From NCBI GenBank assembly GCA_019693395.1, contig JAAMXP010006435.1, positions 1 to 16,268 of the forward strand: 16,268 nt of DNA, written 5' to 3'. Every line of letters starts with the position of its first letter. The stretch's first letter is position 1. The notes beneath the pieces are model-generated. The model was given only the letters and a program-made list of their open reading frames with translations. It had not been told where the DNA came from and ran no database searches. The stretch comes from Ettlia oleoabundans. Lineage: Eukaryota > Chlorophyta > Chlorophyceae > Chlamydomonadales. This document shows positions 1 to 9,179 of the stretch, one piece after another. Both the position numbers and the translations under genes were made by a program.

Positions 1-58
1 ACCATAGCTAGCGTGTGTGCGTGCGCGCGCGCGCGCACGCACACACGCTAGCTATGGT
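1..58. repeat. Perfect 58-bp palindrome with alternating purine-pyrimidine core
   Basis: Each base i pairs with base 59-i from 1:58 to 29:30, giving two 29-base arms with no spacer and no mismatch. The core at 11-48 alternates strictly between purine and pyrimidine: GT repeats, then GC repeats at the centre, then CA repeats. This is the classic Z-DNA-forming composition. The outer arms are a non-repetitive stretch containing GCTAGC. It lies just beyond the last recognisable exon of the NTF2-like gene, so it is either in an intron of that gene or at its 3' end. Because it touches the window edge, it could be longer than seen only if the base before position 1 is a G. Confidence 0.95.
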
Positions 59-2731
59 CGTGTGAGGCAGTTGTGCTCTTCCAGTTGCCTGGTGGTCATT
101 GCCGCTGCCTCGCCTTGTCGTGAAAGACCCACCTTGAACACATCCTTCACCTGCACAGCAGCAAGAAAGAAAACGGGATGCAACTAGTCACCTATCACAT
201 GGTCTGGTATTCACTGTCTTGGGGTGGTGCCATCAAGCCAACATGTTCACAAACAAAGGGCAGTTACATCGCATGCAAGGAGCCTAGGATGGACACAGCC
301 GATGAGCCGCTCACCATCTCCTCCCATTCTTCCCGGCTGTCCTTGCGCTCGCCAAAGATGGGGTTAATGGTGTGCGCGGAGGGCGCCATGATCTCGTGCA
401 CGCCACGCACGTCCCCGCTGCGCCAGGCCTGCAAGTATCGAGGAGGTGGTGCGGGGGACCAAAAGGCAGTCAGGCACGACGCGCTTTTAGCTTAATTTTA
501 CAACAAGAGGTGGTCACATATGCGACAGGGGCAAAGCAGGAAACTAGATCTTGACTGGAAGCGGCGGCAACTCAGCAAAGCCTGTCGCAGCGCACTGCAC
601 AGGGCCTGCTTGGCACTAGAATGGAAGTACAGGCACTGAGCAACTTTGCTAGAGTTAGCTTCCCATCCAGCTCGCTTGTGCCCACCTTGCCCACCTGCCA
701 ATTGTCTGGTCTGCCTGCCTGACGAGCCACCCACCCGTAGGCAAGGCAGCCTGCCTTCTCATCCAACCACCACCCACCTCGTTGAACGCCTCTGCCGCTG
801 CCCTCATCTTTTCCACCTGCTTATCGCTCAAGTCGAGCATGGGCCCCACCAGGCCCTTGGCACTGAAGTCGGTGTACAGCTGGCTGGGACGGTGCTTGAG
901 CTGCAGGAGCAGGAGAGATCAGATGGGATGGCAGGCGGGTGGATGCACGGGCGAGTTGGCACGGAAACAGGCACGGGTAAGAGGGTTGGTGCCTGTGCCT
1001 GGCGAACAAATCATGGACCATGATTTTTTAGGAGCTGCTGTCATTGCAGGACAACACTCTGGCAAACTGGCAGGTCCAGCCGTGCCATGCCACTATCAGC
1101 CAATGTTGTGCTCGACAGCTCAATCTGCAGAGCTGCCAGCTCAGCAGCAAATGAATGGTCCCACCCGGAACTTCTTCTCCTCCCGGGTCAGCTGGCGCAG
1201 GAACCAGATGTGCCGCACTCGCAGCTGATCGTCCAGCACTAACCTCCAGATGCCTGCCAGTTTGAATGGATGGGGGTGCAATCCAGGGTGACGGGTTGAC
1301 GGCCTAATCAAAGCCTAGGATGCTGTTTTCACATTGGATGGAATTACACAAAACAACAGAACGCATGTCAGCAGCCAAGTGATAAATAAACACCCTGCAG
1401 ACTCTGTGCATGCCATGTATCTAAATGCCTACCTGTGAGGCTTGTCATGCTGCCTGAGGCGGGCAGGTTTTTGTCAAACTTTTCCGGCCTCATCAACACA
1501 TCCTGTTGCATCATGATGAGTGGGGTGGGGGTGATGCGGGGTTCAACTTTCCATACGAGGCGACAGCTGAAGGTGGTATTGGGCTGGGTCTGGGTTGGCT
1601 GAGACCTCGCTGGGTCGAAGGTCGGTGCTGAAACCATTAAACGCCAGGCATGCAGGGAGTGGCAGCAGCCGTAGCAGACCGCTAGGCTACATGCAGTACA
1701 GAAGCCAGCACGCCGCCTCACCTCATCTTCCCACAGGCAGTACACGCTGCTACTCTTCTCATTCACTGCCCGCACGATGGGCAGGTGCTTGAACTGGTAG
1801 TTGCAGAAGTACTGCAGCGGTATGGTGCACATCGACAAACAGCCACATGCCACATCAGCTTAATGTTAAGCGGATCATGCGAGCAGCCCAGCATGTTTGC
1901 CTCAGGTCAGCGAGGTTCATGAAACTGGCAGCGTCCACCGTGCATCACACAACACGCTGTTTGCGCACCGTGCGAGATGACCCGTACATCCTGATCTGTC
2001 ACACCCAATGCTGCCCCTCCCTCGACAATGACGCTATCTATGCTGCTGGATTTACGAGGTAGGGCGCGCGACCTCCCTTTTCATGCACCCAAGGTCCCAC
2101 CTTATTGAAAAAGTGGGCCACTGCATCTGGCCCAATCTGGTCCCTCTCAGTCACGATATGATCTGCGAAGCACAGCGCATAGCAGTGCAGCGCAGCAGTG
2201 GGTCGGCTGAGGTCGGCCATGTATTTTGCAGAGCTGCTGGTAAGGGGCAGCAATCAACATGCGCAGATGGCATTTGAGTGCCCGCAACATTGTGCAAGCG
2301 AACCTTGATTGAATATCAGTCGAGCACCATGCCAGCTTGCTACCAGCTGATTACCCTCGTTGACCGGGGCACAAGCATCGCGCCACCCACCCGCGTGCAG
2401 CACCACATCCTCAGATACAAGCTCCTTAAAGGCATCGACATCCTGGTTGAACACAGCATCTGCAATCCAGGGCATCGCGTGGCTATGGTATTATAAAAAG
2501 TCTCCGTGCCGCTTCTGGCAAACAACTTGCTTGAAGCTGCGGTTCCCGCCGTCGCCCGCGCCGGCCTGGTGCCAGGAAGCTGCGCTACTTGGGCGGCAGC
2601 TGCTCTTGTTGGGCCTCCCATGCCGTGCAGGTTTGGCACGGCTCACCGTCCCACTTGCTGAGCACCTCCAGCAACTCGGTTTCCTTGGGGCTCAGCCCTG
2701 CACCCGTGTTGGCCTCGACCAGGTCCGCCAT
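52..2731 (-). CDS. Protein with two NTF2/SnoaL-like domains (3' end uncertain, probably partial)
   Basis: Minus-strand exons: 2731-2647, 2459-2387, 2233-2101, 1811-1722, 1583-1433, 1238-1165, 900-778, 428-315 and 150-133 or beyond. All introns are GT-AG and the frame stays open across all joins, giving 287 codons to position 133. The ATG at 2731 has an in-frame TAG 18 bases upstream. Residues about 20-195 look like one NTF2-like (SnoaL/ketosteroid-isomerase-type) domain: the first helix carries LSKWDDAVFNQDVDAF, followed by ELVSEDVVLH, and a closing strand carries QLRVRHIWFLRQLT. Residues about 228-287 start a second one, with AFNEAWRSGDVRGVHEIM and EEWEEMVKDVFK. The second domain is too short to fold, so the gene probably continues beyond position 1, leaving 150-133 as an 18-base exon. 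Alternatively the last exon reads on to an in-frame TAG at 54-52, giving 313 aa. This fold serves enzymes and small-ligand binders alike, so no substrate can be named. No targeting peptide is evident. Confidence 0.72.
778..900 (-). other. Linker exon between the two NTF2-like domains, flanked by a 349-base intron
   Basis: This 41-codon exon begins with the basic stretch LKHRPSQLY and ends in the first helix of the second domain (KQVEKMRAAAEAFNE). Both borders are phase 0, with a CTGCAG acceptor and a GTGGGT donor. The following intron, 777-429, is the longest in this gene. I see no second gene or RNA in it. It is rich in CTGCC/GGCAG runs. Confidence 0.7.
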
Positions 2732-3241
2732 GCTCCTGCTGCTATTCTATGAAATAATGGGTAGAATTCCGTGAGCTCAGCGAGCTGGGCAGAGGGTTTG
2801 CAAAGGTGGAGGATGCTGACAAGCGCGGTACAAGCTGGATGGTGCTTTCTTCAGGTCACTAGATGCCAGCATTGTGACAGCTGGCAACACTGCAGGCCGC
2901 CGCTGGATTCCCTTCCCCGCCACCCTTTGGACCAATCTGCACCGGCCTCGACGCTTACAACCTTACATTTCAGCATGGCCTTGGAGCTGGAGACAACTCA
3001 TCTCCATTGGTAACGTTAATGCAAACGGTTGTAGTGGTACATGCAGAATGCAGATGGAAGTGTTGTACAACAGCAACAATGGGAAGCAGTTCACAAAACA
3101 ATGCAGCCTGTTGCCAATCTGGCACCGGCCGAGCCTGTTGCCCATGTCAGCTACCAAGCCAGATTTGTGGCGATCCTCTCCCTACAATGCCGGGTGTCTG
3201 GTAGTCCAAACTACCAACTCAGCCTTGTGCTGTTCCTGCGA
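2732..3241. other. Intergenic region: 3' end of the F-box gene and upstream region of the NTF2-like gene
   Basis: This 510-base gap separates two genes on the same (minus) strand. The left part must hold the promoter and 5' leader of the NTF2-like gene; no clear TATA box was found. The right part should be the 3' UTR of the F-box gene, with a doubled TGTAA signal inside it. A plus-strand open stretch across part of it has no recognisable similarity and is not called as a gene. Confidence 0.6.
2955..2967 (-). terminator. Tandem TGTAA poly(A) signals of the F-box gene
   Basis: On the minus strand the sequence reads TGTAAGGTTGTAA, two copies of the TGTAA pentamer that serves as the poly(A) signal in chlorophyte algae. 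They lie about 275-290 bases after the stop codon of the F-box gene, a normal 3' UTR length for such algae. Cleavage would be expected a short distance beyond, still upstream of the NTF2-like gene's ATG at 2731. Confidence 0.55.
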
Positions 3242-6200
3242 CTACCATGCGAGGCGCAGGCCCCTTGACTCGTGCTTGAAGTCCACCTGCAGGTCTGGGC
3301 GCTGGCGTTTGAGGCGTGTGATGGCACGCAGGCTGGCCTGGGTCCACCTGGCCTCAAGGGGCAGCCACAGACTCTTCTCCAGGCGCAGCAGCCGCAGCCT
3401 GCATGGGAGGGCGCATTGGGTGTTGCCGACATTGAATAGATATGATCTTCAGCTTGTGCGATGGGAGGGGCAGCAATAGTTACTAAAGAACGGAGTGATG
3501 CAGATTATTCATTCAACGACAGAGGGCCTTGAGTCCAAACAGAGGTATTGCACAGCACCTGGCAATGTACCCTGCCTCAGCTTTGTCCTGCTAAGCCCAC
3601 AACCCCACTGCTGATCCATGTCGCCCACCTGGCCATCTTCTGCACCTGATCGACGCACTTGGAGCTGACCTGCAGTGAGAAGACAACGAGGCGCAGCCAC
3701 ACATAAGCTGGAGGTGGAACAAAGCGAACAACAGGCAGGCCAGGCCCCAAGGCATCTCACTGAAGACTGACAGCAATGCTGCCACCTGTCCTGCCAGGCT
3801 GATCCTTGCAGCCAGACTCGAGAGGAGTGGCGGAGTGTTCCCATTCCCGCCACACTTCTCCTTGTGCACTCCAACAAAACAGATGGCTATCGCAAAAGTA
3901 ACGCCCCAAAAGGCAAGCATGTGTGACAACTTGCTTTGTCGGATGAAGGCAGTAAACAAGTGTGCAAGAGCCAAGAAGCGCTGCGATTCTTACCTGCAGG
4001 CCGTGGTTGTATGCAAGGTCAAGCTCCACCAGCCGCGTGGCATGCTGGAGCAGCAGCTGTGGTATCTCGCGCAGCATATTGGAGGACAGGCAGACGTGGG
4101 TCAGCCGCCCCAGCCACTCCTGCTGGCGGGCATCGTAAGCGGCTGCATTCATCTGCAGTGGGCAACGGGAATCACAAGACATACACAAATGGCGCCACCC
4201 AGCACGAGGGCAGGCGGCAAGCGGCGGTACTGGTGAGAACCCCACTTTGGCTTTCTTCAGCATGGCTTGCTACAACCAGGAAAATTGATGTTGTATCACC
4301 AGCACACCCGCTTTGAAAACGTGCTGCCAGAACATCCATCTGGATGTGATTGAGCAGCCGGTATGCGCAACACACGCAAATGAGGAGCGATGGCTGACCT
4401 TGGGTGCTTTTGTCGGCAGCAATGCGGACAGCCCGTTGTTGGCCAGCCACAGCTTGCGCAGCGGCATGTGAAGCACCCAGAGCGGCAGGCACGGCCCCAG
4501 GCTCGTGTTCTGCACGGCATGGCACACACAGCACAGCACAGCAGCAGACAGGGCTTGGCACAGTGAACGCCTGCGGAAATGGCGAGGTCTACCATGTTGA
4601 CAGATTCCCTGGCACAACCCAGCCTGGCCTTGACAGTCAGTGTACGCATTCCTGATATCCGGCACAACTGCCCGGCGGCTGGTGCTAAAAGGCAGCTTGG
4701 AAGCAGCGGCAGCTCACCGACAGCTGCAGGTTGGTGACGGATGTCAGGGTGCTGATGGTGGGGGGCATGGCTGGCAGCTGGCACGAGTCAACAGCCAGCA
4801 CCTGCAGCCCCGCCAGACGGCTGATGTCGGGCGGTAGGCGCGTGCACCGCCCCCCCACCAGCCGCAGCGAGGTCAACTGGGTCAGTGCAGCGCAGAGCTC
4901 CGTGTGAAAGCCAGAGGGAGGAAAATAGGCCTCACTGCCAGGGGAAGGGCGGAAATGCAGGGTTAGAATGCAGGTAATGGTTGTGAGCAGGCAGGCCTGG
5001 TGTGTCGGGCTTGCTGCTCATCATGGCCATGAAGTTCCTAGCCAAGCAACATATCCAGCAGGCTACCGTGGCCGGAAAGCCCCGCCTGAGACCCAAGGCC
5101 TTTGCTCACTCAATTTCAAGCGCCACCAGGCGTGGCAGCTGGATGGGCTCCTCGCCCTCATCAAACACCAAGTCGCCGCACCAGCGCAGCTCACTGAGGC
5201 TGCTGGCCTTCCAAGCTGCTGCCGCCAGCGGTTCCCCGCCTGCATGTGGGTTGCGTGGAGGTTGGGAGATGCATGATCGCATTGTGCTGTTGCAATGCAT
5301 GGCATCGCCGCAATAACCACGAGGTGGGGGCCATCACCAATGCCCCTCCTTGCCGAAAAGTGATTAAGCTTGTCACAACTGCAGTTTCTGCGACAGTGAT
5401 CTGTGGAAACTGTAGGCATGTAGCGATGTCAACCCCATTGGCTGGGTGAGGGCCCGTTTTACTGCACAGGCAGAAGGCAGCAGGCTGCTTAAAGCTGCCC
5501 CTTCCCCCTTCATGACTCACCGTCCTCGTCACCTTCCAGCCCCTGCAGCGGCTGCAGGTCCAGCATCACCAAGTTACTCAGCTGTGCCAGTCCCCGGGAC
5601 GCGCGGTAGCACCCCACCAGGGATAGCTCCCGTACCTGCAGCGGCAAGGGCAAGAGAGGAACCAAAGGAACCGTGCTGTGTTCGCTGGGTAGCAGAACAG
5701 GTGGCCCAGAGTCAGGAGGTGCAAACAGCTTTCAGGCGCCGACCTGAGGTTGAGGACACTGTATGCTACTAATTTTGCCCAACCACAACCCCACCTCAGC
5801 TAAGCTAGCTGCAGCAAAAAACGCTGGAGAGAAAACAGGGAGGCTCAAGCCCCGCAGCTACCACCCAACCCGCCACTCTCAGTGCCACACGGCCGTGTTG
5901 TAACCTCTTATCCAGCCCTTCATGACTGGACCTGCCCCACCTGTGTGAGGGAGCGCAGGTGGGGCAGGTTTGCCTCCAAATCTTCCACGATGCTGAGGAC
6001 CTGCACCATACAGTGAGCAGCTCTCAAGGCTGTTTGATCGGGGGATCACGCCAAGGAGTTGGATGGTGACATAGTTCATCGATCCCAATGACCCCGTTTC
6101 TTTCAACCCAGAAAAACATCGCTGACGAATAGCTGATGTTTTAGCTAGATGAGTTTACATGCATAGATGTCCTCACCAGGCGGGTGAGGTGGGGCATGGC

Positions 6201-7606
6201 ACGCAGCGGGCCGTAATCTCGTGGCACCTCCAGAGCCATCCAGTCCTCTAAGATAGGCGGACAGGCAGGCAGCAGGCAAAACCGGCAGGTGGGTAGGGTT
6301 CAGGATTACGACTAGTGGGAAGCCAGTCATATAATTGCAGGTGAGCCAGAATATGTGAAGAACTACATAAGTGCGCAATGCATGACATGCTTGAGGTGCC
6401 TGGTTTGTCGTATGTCTGTCCTCGTTTGTCATCTGCATTCCCAGCACCACCACTTCCATCTGCTGGCAGTGGATACAGCATCTACGGGCACCAGCCAGCC
6501 ATACAGTTGCTCACCCAGCTCGAGCGACCGCAGCGCTGTGAGGTGGCTGAAGAAAGACTCGCCGCCATCCGCCATGCCCTGGCAGGAGCACTCAAACTTG
6601 GTGATCTTGGAGGTCAGACCTGGCAGGTCTGCCAGATGGCGCTCCAGCTGTGCCACTTCAGCAGGCTCCAGGTCCAGCCACAGGTTGCACCCAGACAGCT
6701 TAACCTCCCGCAGCGCTGTCCACGCACCGCTGCCTAGCGTTTCAACCAGCTGCGGGCACAGCCCGTCTTCCGCTTCAAGCACCTGCACTAGGCCGACGTG
6801 CCAAGGAAGAGTCGCTCAGCAGCAGTGCGGAAGATGACGGTTAGCTTACTAACAAGGCAGGGTTGCCCCAGGGATAGAGCCACCTTACAGAGATCTTGGG
6901 TGAATGCACCACACAAGACTGCGGAGCGCTCCCCAGCCCCACTCTCCTCCGCTCCACTTCTCCCCTTTGGCTACAGCTCACCTGCACGTAGGGTGCCAGC
7001 GGTGCCAGCAATGCCTGCAGGCTGAGCTTGATTGCTGGGTCCAGCTGATATCGTAGCAGAAGGTGGGTAACTGAGGGTGCCACTCTTCCCACTGCTGTCA
7101 CTAGCTCCTGCCGTGGTGCCGCCTTACGCTTCCCACACTCCAGAATGCGCCAGCTGACTGTGTTGAGGTTGAGGAGCAATGGTGCACGGGAGAAGGCACA
7201 GGCGTGGAACAGCACACGGAAGGCCTGGCACACTTCCGCCAGGCGGCATCTGCAGATGGGAAGGAGCGGGCGTGAGGGCAGCGACTGTATTGGCGGTATG
7301 CGTTGCTGCATGCTGAGGATACCTAGTAAACGGGGCATAACATTGCAGACCCCACTGTTTCATAACTTTGGAGTAAAGCACCAGAAGAACTGCACTGCAA
7401 ACAGCTGGCATTGCTGACCCGGCCAACGGCAACTCTCAAAGCTGTGCAACAGTCAGCGTCAACCAGCAGCCGCACCTCTCTTTCCAGGGTACACCCTGAC
7501 ACGCGTACGACACAATGGATGCCAGGCAGTTATCTGGCAGATGCAGCAGCCGCAGCTGTTCAGCCGCAGTCTGCAACCTTGTCTTGGGCCGGTGCATGGT
7601 TGACAT
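3242..7606 (-). CDS. F-box and leucine-rich-repeat protein
   Basis: Twelve minus-strand exons: 7606-7476, 7249-6982, 6782-6515, 6247-6177, 6000-5941, 5635-5521, 5239-5110, 4934-4718, 4509-4399, 4152-3994, 3669-3629, 3398-3242 (TAG). Every junction keeps frame, giving 575 aa. The ATG at 7606 is the first in its frame; another lies at 7597. Residues about 20-60 form an F-box-like helix set (LRLLHLPDNCLASIV, then KERCRLAEVCQAF), the surface that normally binds SKP1 in SCF ubiquitin ligases. From about residue 155 onward there are irregular leucine-rich repeats: WTALREVKLSGCNL, LTALRSLELE, MPHLTRLVLS, LTQVRELSLVGC, LSNLVMLDLQ, LTSLRLVGG, LAGLQVLAVDSC, LTSVTNLQLS, PLRKLWLANNGLS, LTHVCLSSNML and TRLVELDLAYNHGL. 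Such repeats usually recognise the substrate, so a role in selective protein ubiquitination is inferred; the target is unknown. Repeats near residues 380-510 resemble the general LRR type more than the plant TIR1/COI1 type. No membrane segment or signal peptide is seen. Confidence 0.85.
3670..3993 (-). other. 324-base intron of the F-box gene
   Basis: This is intron 10, between a GTAAGA donor and a CTGCAG acceptor. It is one of only two introns in the window starting GTA. It carries short open stretches on both strands that look like chance, since they lack family similarity and run through neighbouring splice sites. No RNA gene or repeat of note was seen. Confidence 0.55.
4518..4549. repeat. 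Imperfect CA/CAG microsatellite in an F-box gene intron
   Basis: A run of CACACA followed by GCACAGCACAGCAGCAG units lies just upstream (in gene sense) of the exon that starts at 4509, inside the intron 4717-4510. It is low-complexity sequence next to the acceptor and is likely to vary in length between strains. Confidence 0.6.
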
Positions 7607-8028
7607 GGCGTTGCGGCGGTGTGGCTCGTTGGTTGCTGGCGGCGGGGTGTCGCCACTGAAGAGCTCCCGGCCGCGCCACGCCAGACCCAAAGCTCACTTG
7701 CAGCCTTCTAAATCTAAGTTTGCTACCCTGTCCAGCTGCCGAACCGATGACTCGGCTGGGCTGGTGGAGATTGCCGACCTCAAAAAAGGCCCCTCGCAAT
7801 AAATGGATCTTGCAGGTGTTGCAGGAGCTTGAAAAGCAACTGGGCGCCTCCGTGTTGCCGAAACAGCTTGCGCTGCACTGCCTGCTGTGCGGTGGTGGAT
7901 ATGCGCGAGACCCTCGTTTTTCGCCGCACTTGCGCTTTCGAAGCACACAATTTCGCAGCTGAAACCGACTGCAGCGCAGCTGGGCTGCCACCATCCCACA
8001 CCGTCGGCACTCTTCGTTGACTTGCTCG
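7607..8028. promoter_or_regulatory. Divergent upstream region between the F-box gene and the thioredoxin-like gene
   Basis: This 422-base gap lies between the ATG of the minus-strand F-box gene (7606) and the ATG of the plus-strand thioredoxin-like gene (8029). It must contain both promoters. I could not place a TATA box or a known motif. Open frames cross it on both strands, but none shows a protein family or fits the splice phases of the neighbours. A short non-coding leader exon for either gene cannot be excluded. Confidence 0.6.
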
Positions 8029-8779
8029 ATGGCAGAGCAAAAGTTCTCACCAGCAGACCTGGCGGATGCAGCGGCTCTCTCGGAAGCCCTAAAGCGTAGC
8101 AGATTGCAAGGTGCAGTGGCGGGGCGGATGCAGGGGTCTGGAACTCATCGCCGCTGCCGTGCTGCACGCTCCTGCGATTCCAACCCAGCTACTAGCACAT
8201 TGTGTGACTGTTCTATCATGACACCTGAACAACAAACATGATACACTGCAGTGGTGGAGCTGTACTCTGACTGGGCGGGTCCAACACAGGCTCTGCCCAA
8301 CTTGTGGCGGAAGATTGCGTTGGAGCATGACGGCGAGCTGCCCTTTGACTTCTCCTCAGCCTGCTTTGAACGCTGCAAGGAGGCAGAGGTGCTAGCGACA
8401 CATCGCAGCACCAGCCAGCCGCAGGTGAGCAGCGCCGACCGCAATTGAATGCAGATTCGCAGTCCAGGGATTGAAGGTGCTGTGTGGGCCCCTATCACCC
8501 GGCAGGTACACTCCCTCTATGCTCCATCGTCAAACTGTTCCTTGAATTCAGGGCGCCATTCCATCAGTTATCACATGCGGCTCTGTGACTCGTGGCAAAC
8601 ATTCGCCACTCTTGGCTTCCCTGCTGCCGTTGCAGTTCTTGCTGTTCAGGGGCGGCAAGCAGGTGGCCTACATTGAGGGGGTGGACCCTCCTGGAATCCA
8701 TGCGGCCATTAACAAGCAGCTGGCACTGGAGAGCGGTGCGGCGGCAATGCACCAGTCCAGCGATAGCGAGGCAGAATGA
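8029..8779 (+). CDS. Thioredoxin-fold protein lacking the redox CxxC, axonemal thioredoxin/NME8-like
   Basis: Three exons, 8029-8110, 8252-8424 and 8636-8779 (TGA), join in frame to 132 aa. The start is an ATG followed by GCA, a common context. The central strand and active-site turn read VVELYSDWAGPTQAL (residues 28-42). Family members have WCGPC here, so both redox cysteines are replaced, by Ala and Thr. The cis-proline region is SQPQFLLFRGG (residues 82-92), followed by VAYIEGVDPPGIHAAI. This pattern resembles the thioredoxin modules of NME8/NME9 (TXNDC3/TXNDC6) and the outer-arm dynein light chains LC3/LC5 of Chlamydomonas, though those have the CGPC. The fold is confident; the ciliary link is an inference. 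The last 15 residues are Ser/Asp/Glu-rich. The protein has no NDP-kinase domain and probably no oxidoreductase activity, so a binding or structural role is likely. Confidence 0.75.
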
Positions 8780-9179
8780 GGTGGCATGCAGATGAAGCCA
8801 GGGTTGGGCATCGTGCATCGACAGGCTGAGGAGCAGACATTGCCACTGCAGCTGTGGGAGAGCTTGAAAGCTTCTTTATGCAGCCCACAACTGCACTTCG
8901 TAATATAACACCCCTTGGTAAGCATATGTTACAGTTGAGAAGGGCGCATGGGCGGGAAAGAAGAGTACGTGCACATGTGAGGGTGGCGTCAACGGATGCA
9001 GCAACAGGGTGCAAGAGGGTTGAGCCCGCAAAAGCTTGGGAGATGAGGTGTGCAGCAACCATTCAGGCGCGCATCTGCACCACATGCTGGGCCAGCCCCA
9101 TAGGAAAAACCTGGCCGCTGCATAGCCACGCTCACTGTATCCGCCTTACAGTGCGCTGCTGGCTCCACATATATGCAAA
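8780..9179. other. Convergent 3' region between the thioredoxin-like gene and the aminotransferase gene
   Basis: These 400 bases hold the two 3' UTRs that face each other. On the minus strand, TGTAA occurs at 9150-9146 (about 30 bases after the aminotransferase stop) and at 8933-8929. I found no TGTAA on the plus strand for the thioredoxin-like gene. If the second minus-strand signal is used, the transcripts may overlap. No gene is seen. Confidence 0.55.
8929..8933 (-). terminator. Candidate TGTAA poly(A) signal of the aminotransferase gene
   Basis: The minus strand reads TGTAA here, about 250 bases after the stop codon at 9180. This is a more usual chlorophyte 3' UTR length than the copy at 9150-9146, so it is the better candidate. 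The pentamer is short and can occur by chance. Confidence 0.4.

Noticed and set aside
782..1228. 148-codon plus-strand open frame
   Set aside because: It is antisense to two well-supported NTF2-like exons and the intron between them; no motif was seen.
2874..3479. 201-codon plus-strand open frame
   Set aside because: It runs antisense to the last F-box exon and across its 3' UTR, has no domain or sensible composition, and its length comes from the GC-rich antisense of real coding sequence.
7515..8020. Open frames on both strands in the F-box/thioredoxin-like upstream region, as possible extra exons
   Set aside because: None joins in phase with the neighbours through a convincing donor and acceptor, and none adds recognisable sequence. 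The long minus-strand frame upstream of 7606 has no ATG in the F-box frame.
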